Source: Pleurocapsales cyanobacterium LEGE 10410 (GTDB taxonomy: Bacteria; Cyanobacteriota; Cyanobacteriia; Cyanobacteriales; Xenococcaceae). Taken from it: a stretch of DNA of 64,000 nucleotides. The notes beneath the pieces were generated by a model. It had not been told where the DNA came from, did not search any database, and worked only from the letters and a program-made list of their open reading frames with translations. How positions within the stretch are numbered: the first letter of the stretch is position 1; the number at the start of each line of letters is the position of its first letter. The position numbers were made by a program, and so were the translations under genes. Of the stretch, positions 1 through 9,133 are shown in pieces. The stretch lies in the NCBI GenBank assembly GCA_015207195.1, contig JADEXJ010000007.1, positions 1 through 64,000 on the forward strand, given 5' to 3'.

Positions 1-83
1 TACTGCTGTTGATTACGATAGTAAAGTTTCTGCCACTTGTCGGCATCAAAAGGCTGTTTCTTTAACGCTTTTGTTTGATTCAT
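1..83 (-). CDS. Partial CDS (5' end only), possibly an HTH/transposase-type protein
   Basis: A reading frame enters from the left edge on the minus strand. Its ATG is at 81-83 and a GAGG/AGGAAG ribosome-binding site lies just upstream (88-94). Only 27 residues are visible, beginning MNQTKALKKQPFDADKW and ending in a YYRNQQQ stretch. The lysine-rich start followed by a KLYYRNQQ segment reminds me of the N-terminus of cyanobacterial IS630-type helix-turn-helix proteins. That is a recollection, not an alignment. The gene is truncated by the window edge, so nothing can be said about its catalytic part. I am fairly sure it is coding and unsure of the function. Confidence 0.45.
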   Translation of the reverse strand, partial: MNQTKALKKQPFDADKWQKLYYRNQQQ

Positions 84-653
84 TACGCTTCCTCTGTATT
101 ACCTGATTTTACAGTGGGAAGGGAGTAAGTAAAATTACAAATAAACAGAATATATTTAAGCAAATATACCAAAGTATAATCATTCCAAATAAGAACTATA
201 CGAAAGTATGTACTACCTTTGGCTCACACTAATCCCTAGTCTCCAATCCCTAGTCCCTCGAATAACGAAGTGTAACCTTTAGGACAAATAACTTAGGGAA
301 TACGGAAATTAATTAGAACGACTATAGTTTGAAGTTGCTGTTGCGATCGCACTTCAATCTGCCGATTTTCTCTCAAAGCGATCGCATCTCTAAATCTAAA
401 ATTATTGTTTAACTTAAATTAAAAAGGCACTAATAAATCTTGTTTTGGTGGGCAATAATTCCAATTCTGAAATAATATTTATTCTATTGATCTTTTGCCC
501 ACCCTACAGGCGATCGCACTAAATTAACGAGGTTCATCGAGCAATCTTACAAATCCCAGACAAATCCTACCTATCATAGCTAGCCCATTTATCATTTTGA
601 TTGGCAAAACATCACTATAATATTTGTGGAAATCGTGTTGTAATTAATTGTTA
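84..653. other. Intergenic region with dispersed repeats upstream of speA
   Basis: No gene seen in about 570 bases. It holds a two-copy AATCCCTAGTC repeat (about 230-257), a degenerate copy of the 24-nt element (about 261-283) and a palindromic TGGGCA element (447-508). HIP1-type GCGATCGC sites are present. The stretch from 160 to 285 resembles the extreme right end of the window (63870-63980) in order of motifs. Confidence 0.6.
447..508. repeat. Palindromic TGTAGGGTGGGCA-type element
   Basis: GGTGGGCAA at 447-455 is matched in inverse by TTGCCCACC at 495-503, which is followed by CTACA. The ends match those of two elements after carA (28121-28178 and 28301-28359), while the middles differ. 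It looks like a small non-autonomous palindromic repeat able to fold into a hairpin. No coding capacity. Confidence 0.6.
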
Positions 654-2642
654 ATGGTCAATAGCCAGTCTAAGTCTAGTCCTCAACCGCAACAGCCTCA
701 ACCTGTTATTGATGCCAAATCATCGGCTGACCAAGATGGTTGGACAGTCGCCGACAGCACTAAACTATACAATATTGAAGGTTGGGGAGAACCCTATTTT
801 AGGATTAATAAAGCAGGTAATGTATCTGTCTCACTTCAGGGAAGAAATTCTTTAGACTTAACAGAGTTGGTAGAGTCTCTCAAAAGACGCAACATCAATT
901 TACCCTTATTAATTCGGTTTCCCGACATTTTAGCCGATCGCCTGGCGAGGCTACATAGCTGTATGGAACAAGCGATCGCCCGCTACGGCTACAGGGGAAG
1001 ATATCAGGGTGTTTTTCCAATTAAATGCAATCAAAATCGCCATCTAATCGAAGCCATAGTCGATCATGGTAAACCCTATCAGTTTGGTTTGGAAGCAGGT
1101 TCTAAGCCAGAATTAATTATTGCCTTGGCTAGTTTAAAATCTGAGACGGACAGCAAACCTCTGTTAATCTGCAATGGCTATAAAGATCGTGAATATATTG
1201 AAACCGCCCTACTCGCCACCAAGCTGGGGCAAAAACCAATAATTGTGATCGAACAGCCTCAAGAATTAAATTTGGTGTTGGCGATCGCCCAAGAGTTAAA
1301 GATCAAGCCAATTTTAGGAGTGCGTGCCAAGCTGGATACCAAAGGAACTGGCAGATGGGGGAATTCTACAGGCGATCGCGCCAAGTTCGGTTTGACTATT
1401 ACCGAAATCTTACAGGTAGTGCGTCAGCTAGAAACAGTAGATCGGCTAGATTGTTTGCAACTATTACATTTTCATATCGGTTCGCAAATTTCTGCCATTG
1501 GAGTTATCAAAGATGCAATCCGCGAAGCCAGTCAGATTTATGTGCAGCTAGTTCTTTTGGGCGCAAAAATGCAGTATCTCGATGTGGGGGGAGGGTTAGG
1601 CATAGACTACGCTGGTTCAAAAACCAATTTTCAAGCTTCAAAAAACTATAATATGCAAAACTATGCCAACGATATTGTGGCACAGGTAAAAGATGCCTGC
1701 GATCAAGGGAATGTACCCCATCCCGTTTTGGTTAGTGAAAGCGGTAGAGCGATCGCTGCTCATCAATCCGTATTAGTTTTTGATGTGTTAGCTGCTAGCA
1801 GCGCACCTTCTCTTAACCTACAGTTATTAGCACCAGATGCCCCTCTAATCGTGCGTAACTTTTGGGAAACTTATCAGGGAATCGATCGCCATAATCTCCA
1901 AGAAAGCTACCATGATGCGATTCAATTTAAACAGGAAGCTTTGAGTTTGTTTAACTTCGGTTATTTAAGCTTGAGCGATCGCGCCATAGCAGAAGAATTG
2001 TATTGGGCTTGTTGTTATAAGATTTCCGCGCTGATTGATGATAGTGATGATATTCCCAATGACTTAGACAATTTACAGCAAATTATGGCAGCTACCTATC
2101 ACGTTAACTTGTCGATCTTTCAGTCTGTTCCCGACGCTTGGGCGATCGATCAGCTATTTCCCATCATGCCGATTCATCGTCTTCACCAAAAGCCTACGGT
2201 TAAAGGAGTTCTTGCCGATATTACCTGTGATAGTGATGGCAAAATCGATCGGTTTATCAATCGCAAAGAAACTAAAAACGTTTTGGAACTGCACCCTCTA
2301 AATACTTCGCAACCATCTCCTTATTATCTGGGAATGTTCTTAGTCGGGGCTTATCAAGAGGTCATGGGCAACTTACACAATTTGTTCGGCGATACTAATG
2401 TGGTACATATTACAATTACCTCTTCGGGTTATCAGGTAGAGTCGGTGGTGCAGGGAGATACGATCGAAGAAGTTTTGAGCTACGTGCAGTATAACAGCGA
2501 AAACTTGTTGGAAACGATGCGCCGACGTACTGAGGTGGCTTTACAGAGTCAAAGTATCACCTTAGAAGAAGCCCGCAGGTTGCTGCAAAACTATCACAAC
2601 AGTCTCAATAGCTATACATATTTAAACCAATACAACCAGTAG
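654..2642 (+). CDS. speA: Biosynthetic arginine decarboxylase SpeA
   Basis: Pyridoxal-phosphate enzyme that decarboxylates arginine to agmatine, the first step of cyanobacterial polyamine synthesis. The protein is 662 residues from ATG 654, the usual length for the long SpeA family. An in-frame TTG at 648 would add only two residues. The PLP lysine lies in GVFPIKCNQNRHLIEA near residue 125, as expected for the alanine-racemase-like barrel. The LQLLHFHIGSQ and YLDVGGGLGIDY segments are typical of the family. The C-terminal half carries the SpeA-specific extension. A TATAAT hexamer lies at 616-621. The gene stands alone and faces mutM tail to tail. An agmatinase-family gene (9129-10052) lies 6.5 kb away and could use the product. 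Confidence 0.95.
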   Translation: MVNSQSKSSPQPQQPQPVIDAKSSADQDGWTVADSTKLYNIEGWGEPYFRINKAGNVSVSLQGRNSLDLTELVESLKRRNINLPLLIRFPDILADRLARLHSCMEQAIARYGYRGRYQGVFPIKCNQNRHLIEAIVDHGKPYQFGLEAGSKPELIIALASLKSETDSKPLLICNGYKDREYIETALLATKLGQKPIIVIEQPQELNLVLAIAQELKIKPILGVRAKLDTKGTGRWGNSTGDRAKFGLTITEILQVVRQLETVDRLDCLQLLHFHIGSQISAIGVIKDAIREASQIYVQLVLLGAKMQYLDVGGGLGIDYAGSKTNFQASKNYNMQNYANDIVAQVKDACDQGNVPHPVLVSESGRAIAAHQSVLVFDVLAASSAPSLNLQLLAPDAPLIVRNFWETYQGIDRHNLQESYHDAIQFKQEALSLFNFGYLSLSDRAIAEELYWACCYKISALIDDSDDIPNDLDNLQQIMAATYHVNLSIFQSVPDAWAIDQLFPIMPIHRLHQKPTVKGVLADITCDSDGKIDRFINRKETKNVLELHPLNTSQPSPYYLGMFLVGAYQEVMGNLHNLFGDTNVVHITITSSGYQVESVVQGDTIEEVLSYVQYNSENLLETMRRRTEVALQSQSITLEEARRLLQNYHNSLNSYTYLNQYNQ

Positions 2643-2723
2643 ATTGCTGGCATATTCTACCTTGGTGAGGAGATTGGGCGGTGGGGAAATAGAAAGCAAT
2701 AAAATAAGTAATCTACTTGCTAC

Positions 2724-3563
2724 TCAATTTTGGCAGCTAGGACAAAAATGGGACGATCGCCCGCCTAATTTGATCTTCTCAATCGGCGTGCCACAGACGC
2801 GACAGGGTTCGCCTGTTCTACCATAAACCAAAGCTGCATCGCCATAGTTACCGCTGACACCCAATAAGTTGAGGAAATCGCTAAAGGTAGTACCTCCCCG
2901 ATCTATGGAAGTTTGTAAAACATCGATAATTGCCTGATGCAAGTCGGCTATTTGCTTTGCTGTTAAGTCCGTTGCGATCGTGTCGGGTAAAATTTGGCTT
3001 TTAAACAGGGCTTCGTCAGCGTATATATTACCAATGCCTGCCACAATACTTTGATCTAGCAGCAGCGTTTTGATGTGGCGACGACGATTGCTTAGTTTTC
3101 GAGCAAAATATTCGGTGGAAAAATCCGCAGCAAAAGGTTCTGGACCCAGTTTTTGTAATCCTGTAATAATTGACTGCACTTCTGTTTTGGGAGGAACATA
3201 CCAAAATTTGCCAAAGGTACGAGTATCGACAAATCGCAACTCCCGATTGTTGTCGAAGAAGAGACGGACACGAGTATGTTTTTGGAGGGGAGAATCTTGC
3301 GATAGCCACAGTAATTGCCCTGTCATGCGTAGATGTACTCCCAACCACCCCCCAGATTGAGATTCTAACTGGGCTAAAAGATATTTTCCCCTTCTTTGCC
3401 AACAGGCGATCGCCTTTCCCGTAACCCCCTGCCAAAATTGTTCGATATCAGCAGGATAAGCAAGAGTCCTGGCTAATAAAACTTCTCCACCTTGAATTGG
3501 CTGTTGAAGCGTTAGTTGATTTAATCCTCGTCGGACTGTTTCTACTTCTGGTAGTTCTGGCAA
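2724..3563 (-). CDS. mutM: Formamidopyrimidine-DNA glycosylase MutM (Fpg)
   Basis: Bifunctional DNA glycosylase/AP lyase of base-excision repair that removes 8-oxoguanine and ring-opened purines. It starts MPELPEVETVRRGL, so the catalytic Pro2 and Glu3 are present once the initiator Met is removed. The helix-two-turn-helix region contains LLLDQSIVAGIGNIYADEALF. The C-terminus is a zinc finger, CRVCG...FCPSCQ, intact to the last residues. At 279 residues the length is normal. The gene is convergent with speA, 81 bases away. No clear terminator separates them. Confidence 0.96.
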   Translation of the reverse strand: MPELPEVETVRRGLNQLTLQQPIQGGEVLLARTLAYPADIEQFWQGVTGKAIACWQRRGKYLLAQLESQSGGWLGVHLRMTGQLLWLSQDSPLQKHTRVRLFFDNNRELRFVDTRTFGKFWYVPPKTEVQSIITGLQKLGPEPFAADFSTEYFARKLSNRRRHIKTLLLDQSIVAGIGNIYADEALFKSQILPDTIATDLTAKQIADLHQAIIDVLQTSIDRGGTTFSDFLNLLGVSGNYGDAALVYGRTGEPCRVCGTPIEKIKLGGRSSHFCPSCQN

Positions 3564-3627
3564 GATGTTGACTGTTCCTGAGTTTAATGTAGTTCAAGAA
3601 CAGTTTATCAGTCTGACCAAGATAAAC

Positions 3628-4239
3628 CTACGACGGGCTTTGATCTGGGGCGAGAGTTACCTCCTCAGCAAAACTCTTGACGGGTGTAAACTCAAATGGT
3701 CCAGCGATCGAGCCCCAGATTAGTTCATCTGTTTCAGGATCCCGTCCGCGATCGTAACTAGTTAGTTTGTCGTTGGTAATTTCAAAACTATTATCTAAAT
3801 AAGTTATTTTCCCTTTGCGTTCAACAATACAGGCTTTTCCTGGCTTGATTTGACCTTGGAAACTATTACCCGTCCAGGTGACATCCATATCGCAACCCTG
3901 CATTTTTTCAATTAGATCGGGCGTGAGAGTATCTAATAATTCTAAGTTGCGCGATGCACCATAAAATTTTTCTTGTTCTTTTACCTTATAGTTTTCCAAT
4001 TCAATGCGATCGTCTACCACGCTTAGTCTAATTACCCGCAGGCGATAGGGCTGGTTCAGCATAAAGTCATAAGCCTGTTCGAGAAATAAGCTGATACCAT
4101 CTAGTAAATCGTCGGGCAAAGGACGCATACAAACGCGAATATGAGCAAAGAATGGTGGGTTAGCGTAGGCTTGCGCCTGGTTACTAAAGTCCGATGCCAT
4201 CCAGCGGGCAAGGGTGGTTACATCTTGAGAATGAGTCAT
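3628..4239 (-). CDS. cpcT: Phycocyanin beta-subunit chromophore lyase CpcT (CpeT/CpcT family)
   Basis: Attaches phycocyanobilin to the second (Cys-153/155 type) site of the phycocyanin beta subunit, so it serves phycobilisome assembly. I chose the ATG at 4237-4239 (MTHSQDVTTLARWMASDF), giving 203 residues. The frame stays open to 4341, but the extra 34 residues do not look like the family. Family-typical stretches are NPPFFAHIRVCMRPLP, FLEQAYDFML and the C-terminal SYDRGRDPETDELIWGS. It is transcribed away from uvrC and not linked to other phycobiliprotein genes here. CpeT, the phycoerythrin relative, is the main alternative; the sequence reads as CpcT to me. Confidence 0.88.
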   Translation of the reverse strand: MTHSQDVTTLARWMASDFSNQAQAYANPPFFAHIRVCMRPLPDDLLDGISLFLEQAYDFMLNQPYRLRVIRLSVVDDRIELENYKVKEQEKFYGASRNLELLDTLTPDLIEKMQGCDMDVTWTGNSFQGQIKPGKACIVERKGKITYLDNSFEITNDKLTSYDRGRDPETDELIWGSIAGPFEFTPVKSFAEEVTLAPDQSPS

Positions 4240-4558
4240 TGATATTTTTCTATCAAAATGAGCATGGCTGTTTTTTGATTTTATAGTTATATCGGATAGA
4301 AACTGTACATTGTGTCTATTGGCTAGTTTGTCAACCAGCAAGGAAAAAGGATTGATCGATCTGTTTGCTTACCTTATTAAATCGTTGATTTCTCGTTATT
4401 ATGCGTAATGTCAGTGAGTGATGGAAAAACTCCACAGATGAACACAGATAGTTTTTGTTCTTCGCGATAGTTTGTTACACTATTTTAAACTTGACACGCC
4501 ACCAGAATTTGTAAGATGAACGCAGATGGTTTTTGGGCGTGGCATCGTTAGTTGAATT
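4240..4558. other. Intergenic region between cpcT and uvrC, with a partial dispersed repeat
   Basis: About 320 bases with no gene. The stretch 4428-4504 (CCACAGATGAACACAGAT and what follows) aligns by eye with the right half of the MITE-like element at 40538-40713. A second, related copy of the ATGAAC(A/G)CAGAT motif lies at about 4515-4529. Confidence 0.5.
4428..4504. repeat. Partial copy of the CACAGATGAACACAGAT dispersed repeat
   Basis: Shares CCACAGATGAACACAGAT with 28200-28300 and 40585-40640. It also shares the downstream series TTTTTGTTC, TTACACTATTTTA and a ...GACACGCCAC end, which resembles the right end of the element at 40713. The left terminal inverted repeat is absent, so this is a decayed or truncated copy. 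Confidence 0.5.
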
Positions 4559-6451
4559 TTAATTTGGATGGAAATAGTTGTAGATTTCTTGGGCTAAACT
4601 TCTACCGATACCAGGGGCTTCGGTTAGCTTGGCTACGGACGCTTCACGAATATAGTCAATGGAGTGAAAATGAGCTAGGAGTTGTTTTTGACGATTGAAT
4701 CCTAAACCTGGAATTTCTGCCAGACGCGATCGCCTGCTGCTTTTTAGTCGCTGTTGACGGTGGAAGCTAACGGCAAAACGGTGAGATTCGTCTCGTACTC
4801 TTCTTAGTAACTGGACTCCTGGTTGTTCGGAGTCGGTGTCTAAAGGATTAGATTCTCCTGGTAAAAAGATTTCTTCTCTTTTTTTTGCCAAGCTAACTAC
4901 CTTGACTACCTCTAATAGATTCATGTCTTGTAGTGCCTTGACTACCGAAGATAGTTGTCCTTTGCCCCCATCAATCATCAGCAGATCGGGAAAATCTGGT
5001 TCGCCCTTGAAGTCCCAAGTCGTGTTTTCGCCGTCTGCTCGTTTATACTTGCGGAAGCGACGGCTAATCACCTCCGCCATGCTAGCAAAATCATCAGAAC
5101 GCCCTATTTTGATATCGGGATTTTTGATTTTGTAATGACGGTAGTGCTGTTTGGCGGGGACACCATCGACAAAGACTACCTGGGAAGCTACGGCGTTTGA
5201 ACCTTGGATGTGGGAGATGTCATAGCCTTCGATGCGTTTGGGTAGTTCGGGTAAATCGAGAATGGTGGCTAAATCTTGTAAAGCTTCGGTGTTGCGATCG
5301 CTTACTCGTTGTGTTCGTTCGAGTTCGTAGTTAGCGTTGCGTTCGACCATTTCGATTAGTTCGGCTTTGATCTGTCTTTGAGGATTGATTAGGCTAACTT
5401 TTCTGGCTTTTTTATCACTCAGCCATTCGGTTAGGATGTCTCCTTCGGGTAGTTCGTGCTGTACTATAATCTCTGTGGGGATTTCTACCGCCTCAACGGT
5501 GGCGTAATGTTCTTCTAGTACTCGCTGTAAAATTGCCCCAGGCGTACCAGATTTAGCATCGGCAAAAAAGCCCAAACGTCCTACTAGTTTACCCGCACGG
5601 ATTTGGAATAATTGAATGCAGCAATGTTTGTCGTCCGCAGCCAAAGCGATCGCATCGCGGGAGACGGTGTCGTCGGGGAGGGACACTTTTTGATCCGCAT
5701 TGAGATTATATAAGGCTTTGATCTGGTCGCGATACTTGGCAGCTTTCTCAAAGTCCAATCTTTCTACTGCTTTCTCCATCTGGGTTTTGAGAGTGCCTAC
5801 CAGTTCGTCACTCCTTCCCTGGAATACCATCGCCACTTTTTGCACGATTTTTTTGTAATCTTCGGGAGTAATCATTGACTGGCAGACCCCAGGACATTTG
5901 CCCAGATCGTAGTTGAGACAGGGGCGGTCTTTAAATAGGGGTTGGCGACGCTGACGCAGGGGAAAAACCCGCTTAATTATATGTAAGGTGTAGCGCAGCA
6001 GGCGAGTATCTACGTAAGGACCATAGTAGCGATCGCGTTTATTTTTTGCCCGACGTTTACGGGTAATAAAGATCCGAGGGTAGTCTTCCGACCAGGTAAT
6101 ACACACGTAGGGATATTTTTTGTCGTCTTTAAGCAGTACGTTGTAGTAAGGCTGGTGTTTTTTGATTAAATTAGCTTCTAAAGCTAAAGCTTCTGCTTCG
6201 GTGTCGGTAACGATAAACTCAATTTCCATTACCTGACGCACCATCATGGCAATGCGATCGCTCAGTTTTTGAGAGTCGCGAAAATAGGAACGAACCCGCG
6301 ATCGCAATTTCTTGGACTTTCCGATATATAAAATATCTCCATTACTACTCCGCATGAAGTAGACTCCAGGTTCGGGGGGAATCTCTTTGAGACGGGCTTC
6401 TAGGCGTTCTGGTTGTTTTAGTAGTGGTCTAATCTCTGTCGATGCACTCAT
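4559..6451 (-). CDS. uvrC: Excinuclease ABC subunit C
   Basis: Makes both incisions around bulky lesions in nucleotide excision repair, working with UvrA and UvrB. The N-terminal GIY-YIG nuclease is visible ([20 protein letters not shown], about residues 29-48), with RVRSYF after it. [14 protein letters not shown] cysteine cluster follows, then a UVR domain (about 200-240) that contacts UvrB. The RNase H-like second nuclease contains [21 protein letters not shown] and [12 protein letters not shown]. The C-terminal helix-hairpin-helix pair reads IPGLGFNRQ and [11 protein letters not shown]. Length, 630 residues, is normal. It has its own upstream region, so it is probably monocistronic. Confidence 0.97.
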   Translation of the reverse strand: MSASTEIRPLLKQPERLEARLKEIPPEPGVYFMRSSNGDILYIGKSKKLRSRVRSYFRDSQKLSDRIAMMVRQVMEIEFIVTDTEAEALALEANLIKKHQPYYNVLLKDDKKYPYVCITWSEDYPRIFITRKRRAKNKRDRYYGPYVDTRLLRYTLHIIKRVFPLRQRRQPLFKDRPCLNYDLGKCPGVCQSMITPEDYKKIVQKVAMVFQGRSDELVGTLKTQMEKAVERLDFEKAAKYRDQIKALYNLNADQKVSLPDDTVSRDAIALAADDKHCCIQLFQIRAGKLVGRLGFFADAKSGTPGAILQRVLEEHYATVEAVEIPTEIIVQHELPEGDILTEWLSDKKARKVSLINPQRQIKAELIEMVERNANYELERTQRVSDRNTEALQDLATILDLPELPKRIEGYDISHIQGSNAVASQVVFVDGVPAKQHYRHYKIKNPDIKIGRSDDFASMAEVISRRFRKYKRADGENTTWDFKGEPDFPDLLMIDGGKGQLSSVVKALQDMNLLEVVKVVSLAKKREEIFLPGESNPLDTDSEQPGVQLLRRVRDESHRFAVSFHRQQRLKSSRRSRLAEIPGLGFNRQKQLLAHFHSIDYIREASVAKLTEAPGIGRSLAQEIYNYFHPN

Positions 6452-6670
6452 AGGTAAAAATTACTCCCTATATGATGATAGAGAATTTTTGACCAGTCTT
6501 GCCTATGGAGAAAACTTTAATAAACAAAAGACCAAAAAAATATCGGTCATAGACGACCGAATTACCAAGAATTTATTTGACCAGCGTTCTTACGGGTAAT
6601 AACCGCAATTTGAAAACTATAGCAGTTGTTATACCAAATCCGATTGATGAAGTTCAAGATCGCCGTTCTT

Positions 6671-6775
6671 CAAGTCCCCCAGAATTGGAGAGCGACCCCG
6701 CGTGCGTTTTACGCGCTTGGGAATGCGCGGTGGGATTTCCTAAAGGATACCGCTCCGCATATAGGGGGCTTTTTT
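6671..6775. repeat. AGTCCCCCAGAATTGG repeat interrupted by two smaller insertions
   Basis: The outer parts, CAAGTCCCCCAGAATTGG (6671-6688), GGGATTT (6732-6738) and AGGGGGCTTTTTT (6763-6775), read together as one C-rich/G-rich palindromic repeat. They are separated by about 43 bases (6689-6731), including a GCGTTTTACGC palindrome, and by a 24-nt element (6739-6762). Confidence 0.6.
6739..6762 (-). repeat. 24-nt dispersed element, copy in minus orientation
   Basis: Reverse complement of the element seen at 15049-15072 and 63949-63972 (core GCGGAGCGGTATCCTTTAGG). It lies exactly between GGGATTT and AGGGGGC of the surrounding C/G-rich repeat. Removing 24 bases restores a continuous host repeat. 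Confidence 0.7.
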
Positions 6776-6886
6776 AAAGTAACTTATATGAACAGGATTT
6801 AGTATTAGTTGTACCTTACCAATTTAAGAAAGGCGATAACACTGTCAAAATATAGTGCTATTTTTATGTAAGTTAAAATTTAATTT

Positions 6887-7435
6887 TTATACAGTCATAA
6901 TGTCTTTTTCTTTTACAGCCAACAATTCATCGATTTTGCGATTAAAATTATCTGTAATGCTTTGAATTTCGTCTTGTAAATCTCTAGACTCATCTTCAGA
7001 AATCTCGCTGTTTTTTTCTTGTTTTCGGATCTCTTCGATCGCATCACGCCGAATATTGCGAATACCCACCTTACCTTCCTCGCCTAGTTTACCTGCTGTT
7101 TTGACTAGTTCTTGGCGACGCTCTTTAGTTAAAGGAGGAATATTTAGCCTAATCAAATTTCCGTCATTGTTGGGAGTCAAGCCAATATCAGACATGGAAA
7201 TTGCCTTTTCAATCTGACCCATGCTTCCTTTATCGTAGGGCTGAATCATAATTGTCGTAGCGTCGGGGGTACTCAGATTAGCCAATGATTTTAGGGGGGT
7301 GTCTGAGCCATAATAATCCACCATTACACGGTCTAACAAAGAAGTACTTGCTCTTCCTGTCCGAATGGTGTTGAAAGACCTTTGAGTCGCCTCAACGGTC
7401 TTTTGCATACGTTCTTTTACATCAGATAACTTCAC
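6887..7435 (-). CDS. frr: Ribosome recycling factor
   Basis: Splits the post-termination ribosome together with EF-G. It has 182 residues, the standard length, with the characteristic [17 protein letters not shown] near the N-terminus and [17 protein letters not shown] in the long helical bundle. The start is a GTG at 7433-7435, set by a perfect AGGAGG five bases upstream (7441-7446), inside the end of pyrH. The two genes overlap by 14 bases, so translation is probably coupled. The pyrH-frr order is common in bacteria and supports both calls. Confidence 0.97.
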   Translation of the reverse strand: MKLSDVKERMQKTVEATQRSFNTIRTGRASTSLLDRVMVDYYGSDTPLKSLANLSTPDATTIMIQPYDKGSMGQIEKAISMSDIGLTPNNDGNLIRLNIPPLTKERRQELVKTAGKLGEEGKVGIRNIRRDAIEEIRKQEKNSEISEDESRDLQDEIQSITDNFNRKIDELLAVKEKDIMTV

Positions 7436-8144
7436 AATTTCCTCCTACAATAGTGCCAACAGGTTCGCCTTTAGTAGCACGCATAATATTATTGCTAACA
7501 GAAAGATCGAAAACTAAGATAGGTATATCATTTTCTTTACATAAAGCGATCGCCGTACTGTCCATTACTCTCAAATCATTGGTCAGAACATGATTGTAGG
7601 TCAAACTTTGATAGCGATGAGCATCAGGATTTTTTTGAGGATCGCAATCGTAAATTCCATCAACTTTGGTAGCTTTAAAAATAATCTCCGCATCAATTTC
7701 CGCAGCCCTCAAAGCAGCGGTAGTATCAGTAGTAAAAAAGGGATTTCCCGAACCTGCACCAAAGATAACTACTCGACCTTTTTCTAAATGGCGAATAGCA
7801 CGACGGCGAATATATGGTTCTGCTACCTCCTGCATCGAAATTGCAGTTTGCAATCGATTGGGAATACCAATTCTTTCCAAAGCATCTTGTAAAGTCATGG
7901 CATTCATGACTGTAGCAATCATGCCAATGTAATCAGCAGTTGCCCGATCCATACCCGCAGCAGAGGCTTTCATTCCGCGAAAAATGTTTCCACCACCAAC
8001 AACAATGGCGATCTGCACTCCGCTTTTTACCACGTCTGCTACTTCACGAGCAATCTCGGCAACTACCGCAGGATCGATGCCGTAGCCCAAGTTGCCCATC
8101 AAGGCTTCGCCACTTAGTTTTAATAAAACCCTCTGGTAACTCAT
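7422..8144 (-). CDS. pyrH: UMP kinase
   Basis: Phosphorylates UMP to UDP in pyrimidine nucleotide synthesis; bacterial UMP kinases belong to the amino-acid kinase fold. The protein is 240 residues, with the N-terminal [21 protein letters not shown], the [15 protein letters not shown] region and [18 protein letters not shown], all diagnostic. Its last codons contain the frr Shine-Dalgarno and start. Upstream (8145-8302) is a 158-base gap to the next gene, so the promoter is likely there. Confidence 0.97.
   Translation of the reverse strand: MSYQRVLLKLSGEALMGNLGYGIDPAVVAEIAREVADVVKSGVQIAIVVGGGNIFRGMKASAAGMDRATADYIGMIATVMNAMTLQDALERIGIPNRLQTAISMQEVAEPYIRRRAIRHLEKGRVVIFGAGSGNPFFTTDTTAALRAAEIDAEIIFKATKVDGIYDCDPQKNPDAHRYQSLTYNHVLTNDLRVMDSTAIALCKENDIPILVFDLSVSNNIMRATKGEPVGTIVGGNCEVI
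7441..7446 (-). promoter_or_regulatory. Ribosome-binding site of frr inside pyrH
   Basis: AGGAGG on the minus strand, five bases before the GTG start at 7435. It decides the frr start and lies within the pyrH coding sequence. Confidence 0.85.
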
Positions 8145-8302
8145 TCCTAGAAAAGTAAACCTCGATCTTTCATGTTATTACGAAGTAAACGTAGTCCCTG
8201 TTCCATTCGAGAATGAATCAAACGATTGGGTACTGTTCACCTCCCCATAACATAGCAGTTTTCTGCACTTTGTCATCAAATTGATCGTTGTTGAGGTATT
8301 AA

Positions 8303-8839
8303 CTATCGAACTCTCCATTTGATGTTGGTTCCCACAGGTTTAACGTAATCTTGAGAAATTGTTCCCCCGTTAAGCATTGCCAAGACACTATCGCGAAGAT
8401 AATGTTTTTTAACCTGTTCTATTGATTCGGCACAATCATCAATTCTGCCTTGATAGCGAATTACTGCGTCACTATCTAGTAAATAAGCAGTAGGCTCAAC
8501 TTTGGCTTTGAAAGATTTAGCGACATCTTGAGTAGGATCGCGTAAATAAGGAAAATTAAGCTCTGTTTCCTCAGCATATTTTTTCATTGCTTCGATGCTG
8601 TCAGCAATAGGTTCAGTACGATAATTTGAATCTATTCCCATCACGGTAAAGCCTTGAGCATTAAATTCAGCCTGAATATTTTTGAGACGTTCGGTATATT
8701 GAGAGACTTCGGGGCTATCTTTGCTCATAAAGACTACGGCGATCGCTTTGAATTTTCGGCGATAACTACCCAAATGATAAACTTCCCGATCGATACCTGG
8801 AATTTCAAAATCGGGAGCGTAATTACCTATGGTGTTCAT
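8303..8839 (-). CDS. Thioredoxin/AhpC-TSA-like protein lacking the active-site cysteines
   Basis: A 178-residue thioredoxin-fold protein of the cyanobacterial redoxin family (APDFEIPGIDREVYHLG, LNFPYLRDPTQDVAKSF, TAYLLDSDAVIRYQGRIDD). Family members normally have FxCNHCP at the active site; here the same position reads FMSKDSP (residues 37-43), with both cysteines replaced by serine. The cysteine I expect near the C-terminus (PVGCxIKW) is also gone (PVGTNIKW). The only cysteine left is in GRIDDCAES, about residue 136. The start is supported by an AGGAAA ribosome-binding site. The fold is probably kept, but normal disulfide chemistry is unlikely. No signal peptide is seen. Confidence 0.8.
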   Translation of the reverse strand: MNTIGNYAPDFEIPGIDREVYHLGSYRRKFKAIAVVFMSKDSPEVSQYTERLKNIQAEFNAQGFTVMGIDSNYRTEPIADSIEAMKKYAEETELNFPYLRDPTQDVAKSFKAKVEPTAYLLDSDAVIRYQGRIDDCAESIEQVKKHYLRDSVLAMLNGGTISQDYVKPVGTNIKWRVR

Positions 8840-9041
8840 TAATACTATTTCCTATAATAATAAGTTTTCCTCAACATAGAAGAGCAATAATTCTTCTATA
8901 AACACCCAATTTTATCAATTTTAATTTGGATCTGAGTGTGAGTAAGATCTAAAAAACCGCACCACCACAGCGTTACGACACAATATAGTCTTTCAAGTTT
9001 GAAAGGCAAAGCCTCATAATCCTATAGTTCTACGCACTTTG

Positions 9042-9133
9042 GTTAGGACATTCTCTAACTGCACCGTCAAGCAATATGGACTTACGTGTTTAACACTTAT
9101 TACTTACGAGCAATAAAATAAACTTGTCCTAAC
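9042..9133. repeat. 92-base segment bounded by a perfect 9-bp inverted repeat
   Basis: GTTAGGACA at 9042-9050 is repeated inverted as TGTCCTAAC at 9125-9133. The right arm contains the speB stop codon (minus-strand TAG at 9131-9129). The interior is non-coding. It could be a small mobile repeat or a chance dyad. Confidence 0.4.

Larger units (their letters stand above)
6452..6886. other. Intergenic region with nested repeats between uvrC and frr
   Basis: About 435 bases without a convincing gene. The left part is AT-rich, likely uvrC promoter space. The stretch 6671-6775 is a nest of repeats described separately. The last 100 bases before the frr stop show no obvious intrinsic terminator. 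Confidence 0.55.

Noticed and set aside
616-621. TATAAT as the speA promoter
   Set aside because: A good -10 hexamer in a sensible place, but no -35 at proper spacing was found, so it was not listed as a promoter.
2644-2826. 60-codon frame after speA
   Set aside because: It overlaps the 3' end of mutM on the opposite strand and has no family resemblance or ribosome-binding site.
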